From: an uncultured Chloroflexota bacterium
GTDB taxonomy: Bacteria; Chloroflexota; Limnocylindria; Limnocylindrales; CSP1-4
Assembly: GCA_903928275.1 (NCBI GenBank)
Contig: CAIYQJ010000427.1
Location: 1-6,573 of the forward strand
Length of the DNA: 6,573 nucleotides
Direction of reading: 5' to 3'
A model generated the notes under the pieces. That model searched no databases. It was not told the origin of the DNA and saw nothing but the letters and a program-made list of their open reading frames with translations. Both the position numbers and the translations under genes were made by a program. Shown here in pieces: positions 1 through 6,292 of the stretch (its first letter is position 1; every line of letters starts with the position of its first letter).

Positions 1-639
1 GATCGGCCGGACCGCGGTGACGGCCGCGCGGTCGAGCGGACCGTACACGTGCGGGAACCGCTCGTCGCCGTCGTACCTCCACGGCGCGCTCAGGCGGCCG
101 AGCACGACCGTGAGGACCACGTGGGGGCCCGCCTCGTGCCGGTACAGGTCGTTGGCCACGTCCACCAGGTCGGTCATCCGGTGCGTGAGGTGGACGAAAC
201 CCTCCGCCTGGAGCGAAGTCGGGCGGAATGGCTCACCCGATGGTGCGCCCGCCCATGCCGCCGCCGGCACGAGGTGGTACGCGACAGGATCCCGATCGGA
301 CGGCACGCCCGCGGGCCCCGCGCGCGAGGGCACCGGCCCCGTGGGGGTCGGCTGGCGGAGGGTGGCCGGACCCGCCGGCCGGGGATCGGCCGCCGGCGTC
401 GCGAACGCCGTGAGCGCGTGCGCGAGGCCTCGCTCGTAGGCGGCGACCAGGCGATCCCACCGGGCGTCCGTCGCCGCGTCCACCGCGCGGCGGGCCGGGT
501 CCGCATCGAACCATGCGACGGTCCGCCGGATCCCCTCCGCGAACAGCGTCTCGGTGCGGAAGTCGGGCACCAGACGCTTCAGCTTCGTCGTGTCGAAGAC
601 GGCGCTCGCCGACTTGTCGCCGAGCAGCGTGCCGCCCAT
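1..639 (-). CDS. Open remainder: epimerase C-terminal segment plus DUF952-like domain (3' partial)
   Basis: This frame has no stop codon from well upstream of 639 to the window edge. Its first part is the C-terminal region of the epimerase family: GGTLLGDKSASAVFDTTKLK, then PDFRTETLF, then V-A-W-F-D-A-D-P-A-R-R and AAYERGLAHAL. A Pro/Ala-rich linker of about 35-40 residues (roughly 400-285) follows. From about 279 it reads YHLVP, a Trp, P-T-S-L-x-x-E-G-F-V-H-L-T, VANDLY, RYDGDERFPHVYGPLDRAAV. This is the pattern I associate with DUF952, a small domain of unknown function, often GST-like in annotation. The end lies beyond base 1. The ATG at 639-637 is the first ATG after the frameshift and has no obvious ribosome binding site, so independent expression is doubtful. 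GTG codons at 333 and 306 could start a separate DUF952 protein, but without a stop between the parts a fusion is the simpler reading. Confidence 0.6.
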   Translation of the reverse strand, partial: MGGTLLGDKSASAVFDTTKLKRLVPDFRTETLFAEGIRRTVAWFDADPARRAVDAATDARWDRLVAAYERGLAHALTAFATPAADPRPAGPATLRQPTPTGPVPSRAGPAGVPSDRDPVAYHLVPAAAWAGAPSGEPFRPTSLQAEGFVHLTHRMTDLVDVANDLYRHEAGPHVVLTVVLGRLSAPWRYDGDERFPHVYGPLDRAAVTAVRPI

Positions 640-839
640 CTCCGGCAGGCCACGATGAAGCCCGACGCGATGTGGACGATGCGCGCCTCCGCGCCGGCGG
701 CGACGAGCAGCCGCGAACCGTCGGCGCGATCGGGATGGCTGCCGCGCTTCAGGAGGAAGAGCTCCAGGCCGCGCTCCACGGCCAGGCGGGTGCAGGCACT
801 GCTGATCACGCCCGTGCCGCCGACGAACAGGACCTTCAT
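1..839 (-). pseudogene. NAD-dependent epimerase/dehydratase with internal deletion and frameshift, fused to a DUF952-like domain (runs off left edge)
   Basis: From the ATG at 839-837, preceded by GGGGAGG, the product starts as a Rossmann-fold sugar-nucleotide epimerase/dehydratase-like protein: MKVLFVGGTGVISSACTRLA, with the GGTG-x-I-S nucleotide-binding loop at residues 7-13. After about 45 residues it reads GAEARIVHIASGFIVA (49-64). I recognise this as matching the C-terminal third of this family, where it normally lies some 170-200 residues further on. The catalytic Tyr-x3-Lys region is missing. Near 648-660 the frame is then lost: the original frame continues as an Arg-rich non-family sequence to a stop at 579-581, while the family continuation (LPEMGGTLLGDK, then FDTTKLKRLVPDF) is in the neighbouring frame. 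One missing base, for example a C at 648-651, would restore it. Function as an epimerase is very unlikely. A sequencing or assembly error is the alternative for the frameshift, and less easily for the deletion. Confidence 0.75.
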
Positions 840-1048
840 GCGCGCCTCCCCACGTTCGCGATCGAGCGCCGATATGTCCGCGCCGGCGGGCCGCCTCAGG
901 CGGAGGTCCGGCAGCGTTCCCCGGGCCGGAGCGCGCCGTCGAGGCAGGATAGCGCCCGGCCTGCACGAGGCCGTCCGGAGTCCCGATCGCCGCGGTCTCC
1001 GTCGGCGCCATCCGCGGGATCGGCGTCCGCCGTCCAACCGCGGAGATC
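840..1048 (-). other. Gap between hypA and the damaged epimerase gene
   Basis: This stretch of 209 bases holds no gene I can support on either strand. Besides the hairpin at 983-1023 it has a short dyad at 891-903 (CCGCC-TCA-GGCGG). On the minus strand it also has a TATCCT (951-946) that could be a -10 element, but nothing close to TTGACA stands 17-18 bases upstream, so a promoter is only weakly suggested. A strong Shine-Dalgarno sequence (GGGGAGG) ends five bases before the ATG at 839, marking the 5' end of the next gene. Confidence 0.5.
983..1023 (-). terminator. Candidate hairpin downstream of hypA
   Basis: Two arms, CCGATC-G-CCGCGG at 983-995 and CCGCGGGATCGG at 1012-1023, can form a 12-bp stem with one bulged base (989) and a 16-base loop. 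On the transcribed minus strand it starts 26 bases after the hypA stop, where a terminator of the hox operon would be expected. There is no run of U residues after it, so it is not a classical intrinsic terminator. In DNA this GC-rich a chance hairpin is possible. Confidence 0.3.
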
Positions 1049-1390
1049 TCAGGTGGCGAGGCGCACCTCGATGAGCTCGATCTCGGCCGTGGCGGGGACC
1101 TGCGAGAGCTCGCCGCAGGACGGGCAGACCGCCATCGACGCGCCGACCAGGTCGTCGTGACCCAGGGGGCCGTCGAAGCCGCAGGCGCACCGCAGCCGGA
1201 CATCGAACGGCTCCGACTCGAGCGCGACCGCGGCGAGCGGGCCGCCCTCGGTGAGCATGTCGAAGGCCTGGCGGAGCACGTCCTCCGGGATGGTGGTGGC
1301 GTGGCGGACCCGGACGAGGCTCACCGGCCGGCCGTCGGCGCGGAGCTCCACGGCTTCGACGAGCTCGGCGACGAGCGAGACCTCATGCAT
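1049..1390 (-). CDS. hypA: HypA, hydrogenase nickel incorporation protein with a variant zinc site
   Basis: A 113-residue HypA, the metallochaperone that, with HypB, inserts nickel into the hydrogenase large subunit. The N terminus is Met-His-Glu (MHEVSL), and His2 is the established nickel ligand. A zinc-binding domain follows, with cysteines at 68, 70, 89 and 92. The second pair is a normal C-x2-C (CPSC), but the first reads RCACG, which is C-x-C in place of the usual C-x2-C. The interval between the pairs (18 residues) is longer than in E. coli HypA. Overall length is normal for the family. The ATG at 1390-1388 overlaps the protease gene by 8 bases, supporting translational coupling. It ends the hox transcript as seen here. 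No hypB follows, so the remaining maturation genes must be elsewhere. HypA could serve other nickel enzymes too. Confidence 0.93.
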   Translation of the reverse strand: MHEVSLVAELVEAVELRADGRPVSLVRVRHATTIPEDVLRQAFDMLTEGGPLAAVALESEPFDVRLRCACGFDGPLGHDDLVGASMAVCPSCGELSQVPATAEIELIEVRLAT

Positions 1391-1967
1391 CGCGGTGCCC
1401 CCCGACGATCCCCGCGATGACCTCGACCGCGTCCGGGAGAGCCCGCTCGACCGCGGGCGACAGGCGATCCCCGAGGTCGAACGAGGCCGCGCCCACGCTC
1501 ACCACGAAGACGGCCGGCGCCGCGCCGTACAGGTCGCGCGCAAGCGTGACGAGCCCGGCCGGATCGAGGTGGTGGGACGATGCCGATCCGCCCGCGGACG
1601 CCGGGTCCACGCGGCTCGTCACGATGGCGCCGGCCCTGTCGCCGCTGCTCGCGTCGACGAGGATGACGAGCGAGGCCGCGCTCACGTCGATCGCCAGCTC
1701 CGGGGTCAGCTGGTGAGCGGCGACCACCGTGGCTCCGGCGAACCGCGGATCCTCGACGAGGCGCGCGGCGATGTGCGAGCCCAGGCCGTCGTCGCCGCGC
1801 AGCGCGTTGCCGTAGCCGACCACGAGGACGCCTTCGGCGGGGGCACCTCCGGCGGCCGCGTCGGCGAAAGCGCCCCCGGCTGCCCCGTCGGCGGGGGCGT
1901 CACCGACGGTCGCGTCGGCCGTGTCGGCCGTCGCCGACGCCTCTCGCCCGGCGTCGGCACCCGTCAC
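1383..1967 (-). CDS. hoxW: Hydrogenase maturation endopeptidase (HybD/HoxW family) with a repeat-rich N-terminal extension
   Basis: A 194-residue protease of the HybD family, which senses bound nickel and cuts the C-terminal tail of the hydrogenase large subunit. The fold starts at G46 with VLVVGYGNALRGDDGLG. By alignment with E. coli HybD from memory, the nickel-contacting residues map to D60 (Glu16 in HybD), D105 (in VILVDA) and H132 or H133 (in SSHHLDP). The Asp-Asp-Gly form is common in group 3 proteases. Its position next to hoxH suggests that HoxH is the substrate. The GTG start at 1967-1965 overlaps the hoxH stop. The first 45 residues are Ala/Gly/Asp-rich, contain 9-residue repeats, and are absent from typical members (about 150-170 residues). 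No ATG, GTG, TTG or CTG codon lies between this start and the first strand of the fold, so the extension must be translated. The gene symbol is by context. Confidence 0.88.
   Translation of the reverse strand: MTGADAGREASATADTADATVGDAPADGAAGGAFADAAAGGAPAEGVLVVGYGNALRGDDGLGSHIAARLVEDPRFAGATVVAAHQLTPELAIDVSAASLVILVDASSGDRAGAIVTSRVDPASAGGSASSHHLDPAGLVTLARDLYGAAPAVFVVSVGAASFDLGDRLSPAVERALPDAVEVIAGIVGGHRDA
1830..1898 (-). repeat. Degenerate 27-base tandem repeat (2.5 copies) inside the protease gene
   Basis: In the coding frame this stretch reads APADGAAGG, AFADAAAGG, APAEG: two and a half copies of a 9-residue unit at residues 24-46 of the maturation protease. At the DNA level the unit is 27 bases, with most differences at synonymous or Ala/Gly/Pro-equivalent positions. 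Upstream of it, ADTADAT shows a shorter GCCGAC-based repetition. It probably forms a flexible linker. Slippage at GC-rich repeats is the likely origin, which is inference. Confidence 0.7.
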
Positions 1968-3385
1968 CGGGCGAGCTCGTGGAGGACGGTTCCGTCGGGT
2001 CCGAGGAGCTGGATCCGCAGGGCCATCTCGCCGAGGGCGTGCGTGGAACAGCTCAGGCACGGGTCATAGCAGCGGATGACCGCCTCGACCCGGTTGAGCA
2101 TGGGCTCCGTGATCGTGTCGCCCTTGATGTGCGAGCGGGCGACTTGCAGGACGCTCCGGTTCATCGCCATGTTGTTGTGTCCGGTGGCGATGATGAGGTT
2201 CACCCACTCCACGATGCCGTCGTCGTCCACCTTGTAGTGGTGCATGAGCGTTCCACGCGGTGCCTCGGACACCCCGATGCCCTCGTTGCGGTTGATCTCG
2301 GCGAAGGACCGGACGTGCTTCGAGAGGATGTCCGGACCCCGGAGGAGCTGTTCGATCTTCTCGACGCAGTGGAGGGTGTCGATGAGGCGCGCGTAGTGAT
2401 AGTGGAAGGACGAGCCAGCGACCCGACCCACCCGCCAGCGGAACTTCTCGAGCTCCTCGTCGGCGCGCGGGGTCCCCATCCGGTCGGCGACATTGACGCG
2501 GGCCAGCGGGCCTACCCGGTAGATGCCGTCCGGGTACCCCATCGGCTTCCAGTAGGTCGACTTGAGATACGACCACGGTTCGACCGCCTCGCCGATGTAG
2601 TCGTTGAAGAGCCTGGGGTCGAGCTTGTCCGCGAGGTACTTGCCGTCGGCGTCCACGACCCGGAGCCAGCCGCCGTAGTGATCGACGTTGCCGTCGCGGT
2701 CCACGAGGCCCATGAACGCCGAGCGGAAGTTGCCGAACGTGGCGGCCTCGTCCTCCCAGCGCAGCATGTCCGACTTGAACCAGGCGATGGCGCGCTCGAC
2801 CGCGGCGATCGCCTCGGGGACGCCGGCGAGGATCCGGTCGCGCACGTCGGCCGTGAGCGGGGTCGCCATGCCGCCGGGGACGATCCCCTCGGGGTGGATC
2901 CGCTTGCCGGCGAGCCACTCGATGATCTGCTGGCCCCACTTCCGGAGTGCGATCCCGTCCCGCGCGAGCTCCGGGCTGTGGCGAGCCACGCCGAGGATGT
3001 TCCGGACGGCGGGATCCGCATCGAACCCGAACAGGAGGTCGGGCGACGAGAGGTGGAAGAACGACAGCGCGTTCGACTGGACGATCTGGCCCAGGTTGAC
3101 GATCCGCCGCAGGTCCGCGCCGGTGGGGGGCGGCTCCACGGCAAGGATGTCGTCGACCGCCTTGGCAGAGGCGACGAGATGGCTGACGGGGCAGATCCCG
3201 CAGATGCGTGCCATGAGCGCGGGCATCTCGTGGACCGGGCGGCCCTGCGTGATGCGCTCGAAGCCGCGGAACTGGGTGACGTGGAAGTGGGCGTCGACGA
3301 CCTCGCCGCGGTCGTCGAGCTGGATCGTGACCTTGGAATGGCCCTCGATGCGGGTGACGGGATCGATGACGATGGTGCGGGTCAT
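1964..3385 (-). CDS. hoxH: HoxH, [NiFe]-hydrogenase large (catalytic) subunit
   Basis: A 473-residue catalytic subunit for reversible H2 oxidation. The NiFe(CN)2CO ligands are intact: C62 and C65 in RICGICPVSH, and C443 and C446 in DPCLSCSTH. Glu14 in TRIEGH, a conserved residue linked to proton transfer, is also present. His449 is the expected last residue of the mature protein. The 24 residues after it (450-473) form the C-terminal tail removed by the endopeptidase. The group 3d assignment follows from the L1 and L2 motif wording, the size, and linkage to hoxEFU. It is not a group 1 enzyme, since its small subunit has no export signal. The ATG follows the hoxY stop by 11 bases that include a G-rich ribosome binding site (GGGGGA). 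This is the only junction of the operon with a spacer. Its stop overlaps the protease start. Confidence 0.96.
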   Translation of the reverse strand: MTRTIVIDPVTRIEGHSKVTIQLDDRGEVVDAHFHVTQFRGFERITQGRPVHEMPALMARICGICPVSHLVASAKAVDDILAVEPPPTGADLRRIVNLGQIVQSNALSFFHLSSPDLLFGFDADPAVRNILGVARHSPELARDGIALRKWGQQIIEWLAGKRIHPEGIVPGGMATPLTADVRDRILAGVPEAIAAVERAIAWFKSDMLRWEDEAATFGNFRSAFMGLVDRDGNVDHYGGWLRVVDADGKYLADKLDPRLFNDYIGEAVEPWSYLKSTYWKPMGYPDGIYRVGPLARVNVADRMGTPRADEELEKFRWRVGRVAGSSFHYHYARLIDTLHCVEKIEQLLRGPDILSKHVRSFAEINRNEGIGVSEAPRGTLMHHYKVDDDGIVEWVNLIIATGHNNMAMNRSVLQVARSHIKGDTITEPMLNRVEAVIRCYDPCLSCSTHALGEMALRIQLLGPDGTVLHELAR

Positions 3386-3396
3386 GGGGTCCCCCG

Positions 3397-3927
3397 TCAG
3401 CGACCGAACCGGGATCCGGCGACGTCGGGGACGCGGCCGGCCAGGAGGTCATCGAGCATGGTGAAGATCAGGTCGGCGGACGGCGGGCATCCGGGCAGGA
3501 ACACGTCGACCTTCACCACCCGGTGGACGGGTGTGGAGATCGGCAGGAGCTTCGGCACGATGTCCGACGGGATCCCCGGGTTGAGCGTGACGTTCTCGAG
3601 GTAGGCCCGGTCGAGGAGCGGCCCGACGCCGATGGGATTGCGCATGCCCGGGACGTTGGAGGTCACCGCGCAGTCGCCGAACGAGACGAGCGTCTTCGTG
3701 CGCTCCCGGACCATCCGGATCTTGTGGAGGTCCTCCTCGCTCGAGACGGCGCCCTCCACGAGGCAGACGTCCACGTCCTCCGGGAACTCCTTGAAGTCGA
3801 CGAGCGGGCCGTACACGAGGTCGGCCCGCGAGAAGATGTCGAGGATCCGCTCGTCCATGTCGACGAGGGACATGTGGCAGCCCGAACAGCCATCGAGCCA
3901 GACGGTGGCGACACGCGGCAGGCTCAC
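3397..3927 (-). CDS. hoxY: HoxY, [NiFe]-hydrogenase small subunit
   Basis: A 176-residue small subunit holding the proximal [4Fe-4S] cluster that connects the NiFe site in HoxH to HoxU. All four expected cysteine ligands are visible: C14 and C17 (DGCSGCHMS), C86 (FGDCAV) and C147 (PGCPPS). There is no twin-arginine signal and no C-terminal extension for medial or distal clusters, so this is a short, cytoplasmic, group 3-type small subunit. The GTG at 3927-3925 is chosen as start because it overlaps the hoxU stop (GTGA), lies nine bases after GAGGAG, and places the first cluster cysteines at the usual distance from the N terminus. No ATG close by gives a better fit. An 11-base gap separates it from hoxH. 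Confidence 0.94.
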   Translation of the reverse strand: MSLPRVATVWLDGCSGCHMSLVDMDERILDIFSRADLVYGPLVDFKEFPEDVDVCLVEGAVSSEEDLHKIRMVRERTKTLVSFGDCAVTSNVPGMRNPIGVGPLLDRAYLENVTLNPGIPSDIVPKLLPISTPVHRVVKVDVFLPGCPPSADLIFTMLDDLLAGRVPDVAGSRFGR

Positions 3928-4640
3928 AGTCCACGCTCCTCGGCGACGACCTTCATCCACGGCAGGAACGGGCGGCGCGTCTTGCTGCCGCGTGCGACCG
4001 CGCGGCCCTTCTCGAAGAGGGCACCGGTGGGGCAGACCTGGACGCACTTCCCGCAGCTCGTGCAGGTGGTGGACTCGCCCCACGGGATCCCCATGTCCGT
4101 CTGGACCCGCGTGTCCAGGCCGCGATGCATGATGTCCCAGGTGTGCGCGCCCTCGATCTCGTCGCAGACGCGGACGCAGCGAAGGCAGAGGATGCACCGG
4201 TTGTGGTCGATCGAGAACAGCCGGTGGCTGGCGTCGATGTCGACCTTGGGGCTGATCCGCGGCAGGTCGAAATGGGTGAGGCCGAGCTCCTCGGCCGTGT
4301 CCTGCAGCTCGCAGTGGTTGTTCGCGACGCAGACCGCGCAGATGTGGTTGCGCTCGACGAACAGCATCTCCGTGATGGCCCGGCGGTACTCCAGCAGCCG
4401 GTCGGAGTGCGCGGTGACCTCCATCCCTTCGACGATCTTCGTCATGCAGGCCGGGGTGAGCTTGTTCGAGCCGGTGATCTCGACCATGCAGAGCCGGCAG
4501 GCGCCGCGGTCGGTGATCCCGTCGAGGTGACAGAGCGTGGGGATGTCGATCCCGTTCTCCCTCGCCACGTCGAGGACCGTGGCGTCCTCCGAGCCCGCGA
4601 CGTCCCTGCCGTCGATCCGCAGGGTGTAGACGGTGGTCAT
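3924..4640 (-). CDS. hoxU: HoxU, iron-sulfur diaphorase subunit (NuoG N-terminal-like)
   Basis: A 238-residue ferredoxin-type protein that wires the HoxF flavin to the HoxYH hydrogenase dimer. It carries an N-terminal plant-type [2Fe-2S] domain with Cys 37, 48, 51 and 65. Next is a His/Cys3 [4Fe-4S] site with H99, C101, C104 and C110; the short H-x-C spacing (NHICAVC) is what I recall for HoxU, unlike the H-x3-C of NuoG. Two classical [4Fe-4S] motifs follow: C149/C152/C155/C159 and C193/C196/C199/C203, the second ending in CPTGAL. It lacks the long molybdopterin-like C-terminal part of NuoG, and its length matches HoxU (about 240). It starts at an ATG overlapping the hoxF stop and ends in a 4-base overlap with hoxY. 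HndA/HydG-like ferredoxin subunits of other hydrogenases are less likely given the neighbours. Confidence 0.94.
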   Translation of the reverse strand: MTTVYTLRIDGRDVAGSEDATVLDVARENGIDIPTLCHLDGITDRGACRLCMVEITGSNKLTPACMTKIVEGMEVTAHSDRLLEYRRAITEMLFVERNHICAVCVANNHCELQDTAEELGLTHFDLPRISPKVDIDASHRLFSIDHNRCILCLRCVRVCDEIEGAHTWDIMHRGLDTRVQTDMGIPWGESTTCTSCGKCVQVCPTGALFEKGRAVARGSKTRRPFLPWMKVVAEERGL

Positions 4641-6292
4641 GCCATCACCTCCACCGGAGTGATCGCGCAGACGCCGGCCGGGCAGACCCTGTCGACGATG
4701 TGGGCCATGTACTCGTCCCGGAAGTAGCGCAGCGTGCTGAAGATGGGGTTGGGCGCTCCCTGGCCGAGCCCGCAGAGCGCGGTCTTCTGGACGATGGCGG
4801 CCAGTCGCTCGAGCGTCGCGAGGTCGTCGAGGGTGGCCTCGCCGCGGGTGATCTGGTCGAGGAGCATCCACATCTGGGTCGTGCCGACGCGGCACGGCGT
4901 GCACTTGCCGCACGACTCGTCGCGACAGAAGTCCTGGAAGTACTTGGCCACGTCCACCATGCAGGACGTGTCGTCCATGACGATGAGCCCGCCCGAGCCG
5001 ATGAACGAGCCCACCTCGATGAGCGACTCGTAGTCGACCTCCATGTCGAGGAACTGGGCCGGGATGCAGCCGCCGGAGGGGCCCCCGGTCTGGACCGCCT
5101 TGAACGGCCGGCCGCCGATGATCCCGCCACCGATGTCGTAGACGATCTCGCGCAGGGTCATGCCCATGGGGACTTCCACGAGGCCCGTGTTCACGATCCG
5201 GCCGGCCAGCGCGAAGACCTTGGTTCCGCGGCTCTTGCCGTGGCCGATCGACGCGTACCACTCCGCGCCCCTGCGGAGGATCGCCGGCACGTTCGCGAAC
5301 GTCTCGACGTTGTTGATGAGCGTGGGCTGACCCCACAGGCCGCTCACGGCGGGGTACGGGGGCCGGGGCCGCGGCGTGCCGCGACGTCCCTCGACGGACG
5401 CGATGAGGGCCGTCTCCTCGCCGCAGACGAACGCGCCGGCACCGAGGCGGACCTGGATGTCGAAGTTGAACGACGTGTCGGCGATCCCCGCGCCGAGGAA
5501 CCCGGCCCGCTGCGCGCTCCGGATCGCCGCCCGGAGGCGGTACACCGCGAGCGGGTACTCGGCCCGGCAGTAGACGTAGCCCTCCGTGGCGTGCACGGCG
5601 AACGCCGCGATGGCCATCCCCTCGAGGATCCGGTACGGGTCGCTCTCGAGGACGCTGCGGTCCATGAACGCGCCGGGATCGCCCTCGTCCGCGTTGCAGA
5701 TGACGTACTTCTGCGAGCCCTGGGCCTTGGCGACCGTGGTCCACTTGAGGCCCGTGGGATAGCCGGCACCGCCGCGGCCGCGAAGGCCGCTGCGGGTGAT
5801 CTCGTCGCGTACCTCGGCCGAGGTCATGTCCGCGAGGACGCGGCGCAGGGTCTCGTAGCCGCCGCGCCCCACGTAGTCGTCGAGGCTCTCGGGGTCCACG
5901 AGCCCGAAGTTCTCGGTCGCGACCCGCATCTGCTTCTCGAAGAACGGGCCCTGCGGCCTCCGCTCGTCGGTGGGCTTCACGTCCCGCAGGGCCGCCACGA
6001 TGCCGTCGACGTCGTCGGGCCGGACGCGCTCGAACAGCTGGCCGGTCTGCGCGATCTCGACGAGCGGCCCCGCGGCGCAGAGGCCGAGGCATCCGACGCG
6101 CTTGACGGTGACATCGCCGAGGCCGGACTCGGCGACCAGCTCGCCGAGGCGCGCGGTGATCTCGGCGGCCTGGGCCGACATGCAGCTGGCCGCTTCGCAG
6201 ACGTACGCCGACGCCCGTATCGGCCCCTCGTGGAGCTCCTCCGTGACCACGCGGCGGCGGACGGGCCGCGCCGCGGCAGGCATCTCGCTCAC
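4637..6292 (-). CDS. hoxF: HoxF, NADH/FMN-binding diaphorase subunit of the bidirectional [NiFe] hydrogenase
   Basis: A 551-residue NuoF-like flavoprotein that, by family, exchanges electrons between NAD(P)(H), FMN and iron-sulfur clusters. Domains in order: an N-terminal thioredoxin-like [2Fe-2S] domain (about 28-105) with Cys 32/37 and 68/72; the FMN/NADH-binding core with the glycine-rich GRGGAGYPTGLKW at 172-184, CNADEGDPGAF at 199-209 and GEET at 291-294; an SLBB-like segment (about 355-410); and a C-terminal N3-type [4Fe-4S] site with C461-x2-C464-x2-C467 plus C507. A further Cys pair (537, 542, in CPAGVC) lies near the end. Length fits separate-HoxE HoxF proteins of roughly 530-560 residues. 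I chose the GTG at 6292-6290 because it overlaps the hoxE stop (GTGA) and has GGAGG four bases upstream. The ATG at 6283-6281 is the alternative and shortens the protein by three residues. It overlaps hoxU by 4 bases (ATGA). Confidence 0.95.
   Translation of the reverse strand: MSEMPAAARPVRRRVVTEELHEGPIRASAYVCEAASCMSAQAAEITARLGELVAESGLGDVTVKRVGCLGLCAAGPLVEIAQTGQLFERVRPDDVDGIVAALRDVKPTDERRPQGPFFEKQMRVATENFGLVDPESLDDYVGRGGYETLRRVLADMTSAEVRDEITRSGLRGRGGAGYPTGLKWTTVAKAQGSQKYVICNADEGDPGAFMDRSVLESDPYRILEGMAIAAFAVHATEGYVYCRAEYPLAVYRLRAAIRSAQRAGFLGAGIADTSFNFDIQVRLGAGAFVCGEETALIASVEGRRGTPRPRPPYPAVSGLWGQPTLINNVETFANVPAILRRGAEWYASIGHGKSRGTKVFALAGRIVNTGLVEVPMGMTLREIVYDIGGGIIGGRPFKAVQTGGPSGGCIPAQFLDMEVDYESLIEVGSFIGSGGLIVMDDTSCMVDVAKYFQDFCRDESCGKCTPCRVGTTQMWMLLDQITRGEATLDDLATLERLAAIVQKTALCGLGQGAPNPIFSTLRYFRDEYMAHIVDRVCPAGVCAITPVEVMA

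Noticed and set aside
946..951. TATCCT as a promoter -10 element for the epimerase gene
   Set aside because: No matching -35 hexamer at 16-18 bases upstream, and the promoter consensus of the organism is unknown. Mentioned only as weak evidence in the gap entry.
49..1074. 341-residue open frame on the plus strand over the epimerase remnant
   Set aside because: Arg-rich shadow without motifs. The minus strand carries recognisable epimerase and DUF952-like sequence through the same bases.
1979..3604. 541-residue open frame on the plus strand opposite hoxH and hoxY
   Set aside because: Also an antisense shadow: no family motif, and it spans the hoxH-hoxY junction, whose minus-strand products have all cofactor ligands.
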